From the NCBI RefSeq assembly GCF_035690525.1, contig NZ_DASSKM010000169.1, forward strand, positions 1 to 6,123: a stretch of 6,123 nucleotides of DNA, in the 5' to 3' direction. This DNA comes from Salinisphaera sp035690525 (GTDB lineage Bacteria; Pseudomonadota; Gammaproteobacteria; Nevskiales; Salinisphaeraceae). Below the pieces are notes generated by a model. The model made no database searches, had not been told where the DNA came from, and saw nothing but the letters and a program-made list of their open reading frames with translations. The translations under genes and the position numbers were made by a program. The first letter of the stretch is position 1. Every line of letters begins with the position of its first letter. Positions 4,667 through 6,123 of this stretch are shown here, one piece after another.

Positions 4667-6123
4667 TTGAACAAGCGTGACTTGAGCGAACGCGATATCT
4701 GCACGAAATACATCACGCCGGCCCTGGAACGCGCCGGCTGGAATGTGCAAACACAGATCCATGAGGAAGTCTCGTTCACGGCCGGCCGCATCATCGTTCG
4801 AGGCCGCATGCACGCGCGCGGGCATCGCCGCCGCGCGGACTATGTGCTGAGTTATCAGAAGAATCTGCCAATCGCGGTCGTCGAGGCGAAGGACAATACG
4901 CACGCTCTTGGCGACGGCATGCAGCAGGCTCTGTCCTACAGCGATGCATTGGACGTGCCGTTCGTTTTCACCAGCAATGGCGACGGTTTTCTGTTCCACG
5001 ACCGCACGGGGCTATACGCGCAAACGGAAACGCCACTCACGCTCGACGAATTTCCATCGCCAGCGGCGCTCTGGCAGCGCTACTGCCAACACAAGGGGAT
5101 CGGCCAGGACGCCCAGCCGGTAATAGAAGAACCTTACTACGACGACGGTAGCGGCCGAACGCCGCGTTACTACCAGACAGTCGCCATCAATCGCACCGTC
5201 GAAGCCATTGCCAGAGGCCAGGACCGCATTCTGCTGGTCATGGCCACCGGGACCGGCAAAACCTTCACCGCGTTTCAGATTATCTGGCGCCTCTGGAAAG
5301 CGGGCAAGAAGAAACGCATCCTGTTTCTCGCCGATCGCAACGTGCTGGTCAACCAGGCCAAGAACAACGACTTCAAGCCCTTCGGCCAGGCCATGACCAA
5401 GGTCACGAACCGAACGGTCGATAAATCCTACGAGGTCTATCTCGCCCTCTATCAGGCGGTGTCGGGCAGCGAGGAAGACAAGAACATCTACCGGCAGTTC
5501 TCGGCAGACTTCTTCGATCTGATCGTCATCGACGAATGCCACCGGGGCAGCGCGGCCGCTGATTCGGCCTGGCGCCGGATTCTCGACCATTTCTCGGCCG
5601 CCACCCATATCGGGCTCACGGCCACGCCGAAAGAAACCAAAGTGGTCTCCAACATCGACTACTTCGGCGACCCGATCTACACCTATTCGCTCAAGCAGGG
5701 CATCGAGGACGGCTTTCTCGCGCCGTATAAGGTTATCCGCGTCGATCTGGACAAGGATCTGCAGGGCTGGCGGCCCAGAGAAGGCCAGACCGATAAGCAC
5801 GGCCACTTGATCGAGGACCGAATCTACAATCAGAAGGATTTCGATCGCGGTCTCGTTCTTGAAAAGCGCACCGAAACCGTCGCCGCGAAAGTGACCGAGT
5901 TTCTTTCTCGCACCGACCCATATCAGAAGACCATCGTCTTCTGTGAAGACATCGACCACGCCGAGCGCATGCGCCAGGCGTTGGTCAATCTCAATCCGGA
6001 GCGCGTGCGGGAGAACCGCAAGTACGTGATGCGGATCACGGGCGATGAGCAAGAGGGCAAGGCCGAACTCGATAACTTCATCAACCCCGAAGAACGTTAC
6101 CCCGTCATCACCACAACCAGCAA
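4667..6123 (+). CDS. hsdR: Type I restriction enzyme R subunit, 3' end cut by window
   Basis: N-terminal 485 residues of an HsdR-type protein, the subunit that cuts DNA and drives ATP-dependent translocation in a complex with HsdM and HsdS. Visible: a PD-(D/E)xK nuclease with D58, E73 and K75 (VVEAKD) and a QxxxY motif (Q87, Y91); helicase motif I ATGTGKT at 193-199; motif II DECH at 289-292; motif III LTATP at 317-321; and a second RecA-like domain starting around KTIVFCED at 421-428. The frame runs unbroken to the window edge, where the family would still have roughly 300 more residues. The TTG at 4667 is chosen because LNKRDLSERDICTKYITPAL resembles the usual family start; ATGs at 4592 and 4607 are alternatives. 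It is divergent from polA. hsdM and hsdS are not in the window and would be expected to the right. Sampled lines have about 55-57% G+C, against 57-72% in polA. Confidence 0.92.
   Translation, partial: MNKRDLSERDICTKYITPALERAGWNVQTQIHEEVSFTAGRIIVRGRMHARGHRRRADYVLSYQKNLPIAVVEAKDNTHALGDGMQQALSYSDALDVPFVFTSNGDGFLFHDRTGLYAQTETPLTLDEFPSPAALWQRYCQHKGIGQDAQPVIEEPYYDDGSGRTPRYYQTVAINRTVEAIARGQDRILLVMATGTGKTFTAFQIIWRLWKAGKKKRILFLADRNVLVNQAKNNDFKPFGQAMTKVTNRTVDKSYEVYLALYQAVSGSEEDKNIYRQFSADFFDLIVIDECHRGSAAADSAWRRILDHFSAATHIGLTATPKETKVVSNIDYFGDPIYTYSLKQGIEDGFLAPYKVIRVDLDKDLQGWRPREGQTDKHGHLIEDRIYNQKDFDRGLVLEKRTETVAAKVTEFLSRTDPYQKTIVFCEDIDHAERMRQALVNLNPERVRENRKYVMRITGDEQEGKAELDNFINPEERYPVITTTS

Noticed and set aside
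5012..6052. 346-codon open frame on the - strand opposite hsdR
   Set aside because: The + strand encodes nuclease and helicase motifs in order without interruption; the - strand frame has none.

Overview
The window looks like the chromosome of a GC-rich gammaproteobacterium. Two housekeeping genes, engB (+ strand) and polA (- strand), face each other across a long intergenic gap. This is the arrangement known from E. coli, where yihA and polA flank the small RNA gene spf (Spot 42), and from Pseudomonas, where engB and polA flank the small RNA gene ersA. A Salinisphaera-like lineage is a guess from the protein sequences only.

Layout: 1-174 is the upstream region of engB. 175-861 is engB, a ribosome-assembly GTPase. 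862-1634 has no protein gene but is highly structured. 1635-4340 is a complete polA (901 aa, all three enzymatic domains intact). 4341-4666 is a divergent intergenic region. 4667 to the window end is the first 485 residues of a type I restriction enzyme R subunit (hsdR).

The main discovery is in 862-1634. It holds three tandem, diverged copies of one unit, all reading on the - strand, in the same direction as polA. Each unit has: an AT-rich tract; a sigma-E/AlgU-type promoter (GAACTT or AAACTT, exactly 16 bases, then TCTNA); a variable stem whose two arms change together; a hairpin of invariant sequence with the loop UUUCUCCCUG; a second hairpin with a C-rich loop; and a strong intrinsic terminator whose loop is again C-rich and which is followed by a U tract. 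I read this as three consecutive envelope-stress-type small RNA genes of about 98, 104 and 120 nt. They would be positional and regulatory counterparts of ErsA/Spot 42, but triplicated and with repeated C-rich loops suited to pairing with ribosome binding sites.

The core genes act in ribosome biogenesis (EngB) and DNA repair and Okazaki fragment processing (PolA). The small RNAs probably form an independent stress-responsive post-transcriptional module that reuses the polA-engB gap. The hsdR gene next to polA looks like the edge of an accessory restriction-modification locus that continues beyond the window.
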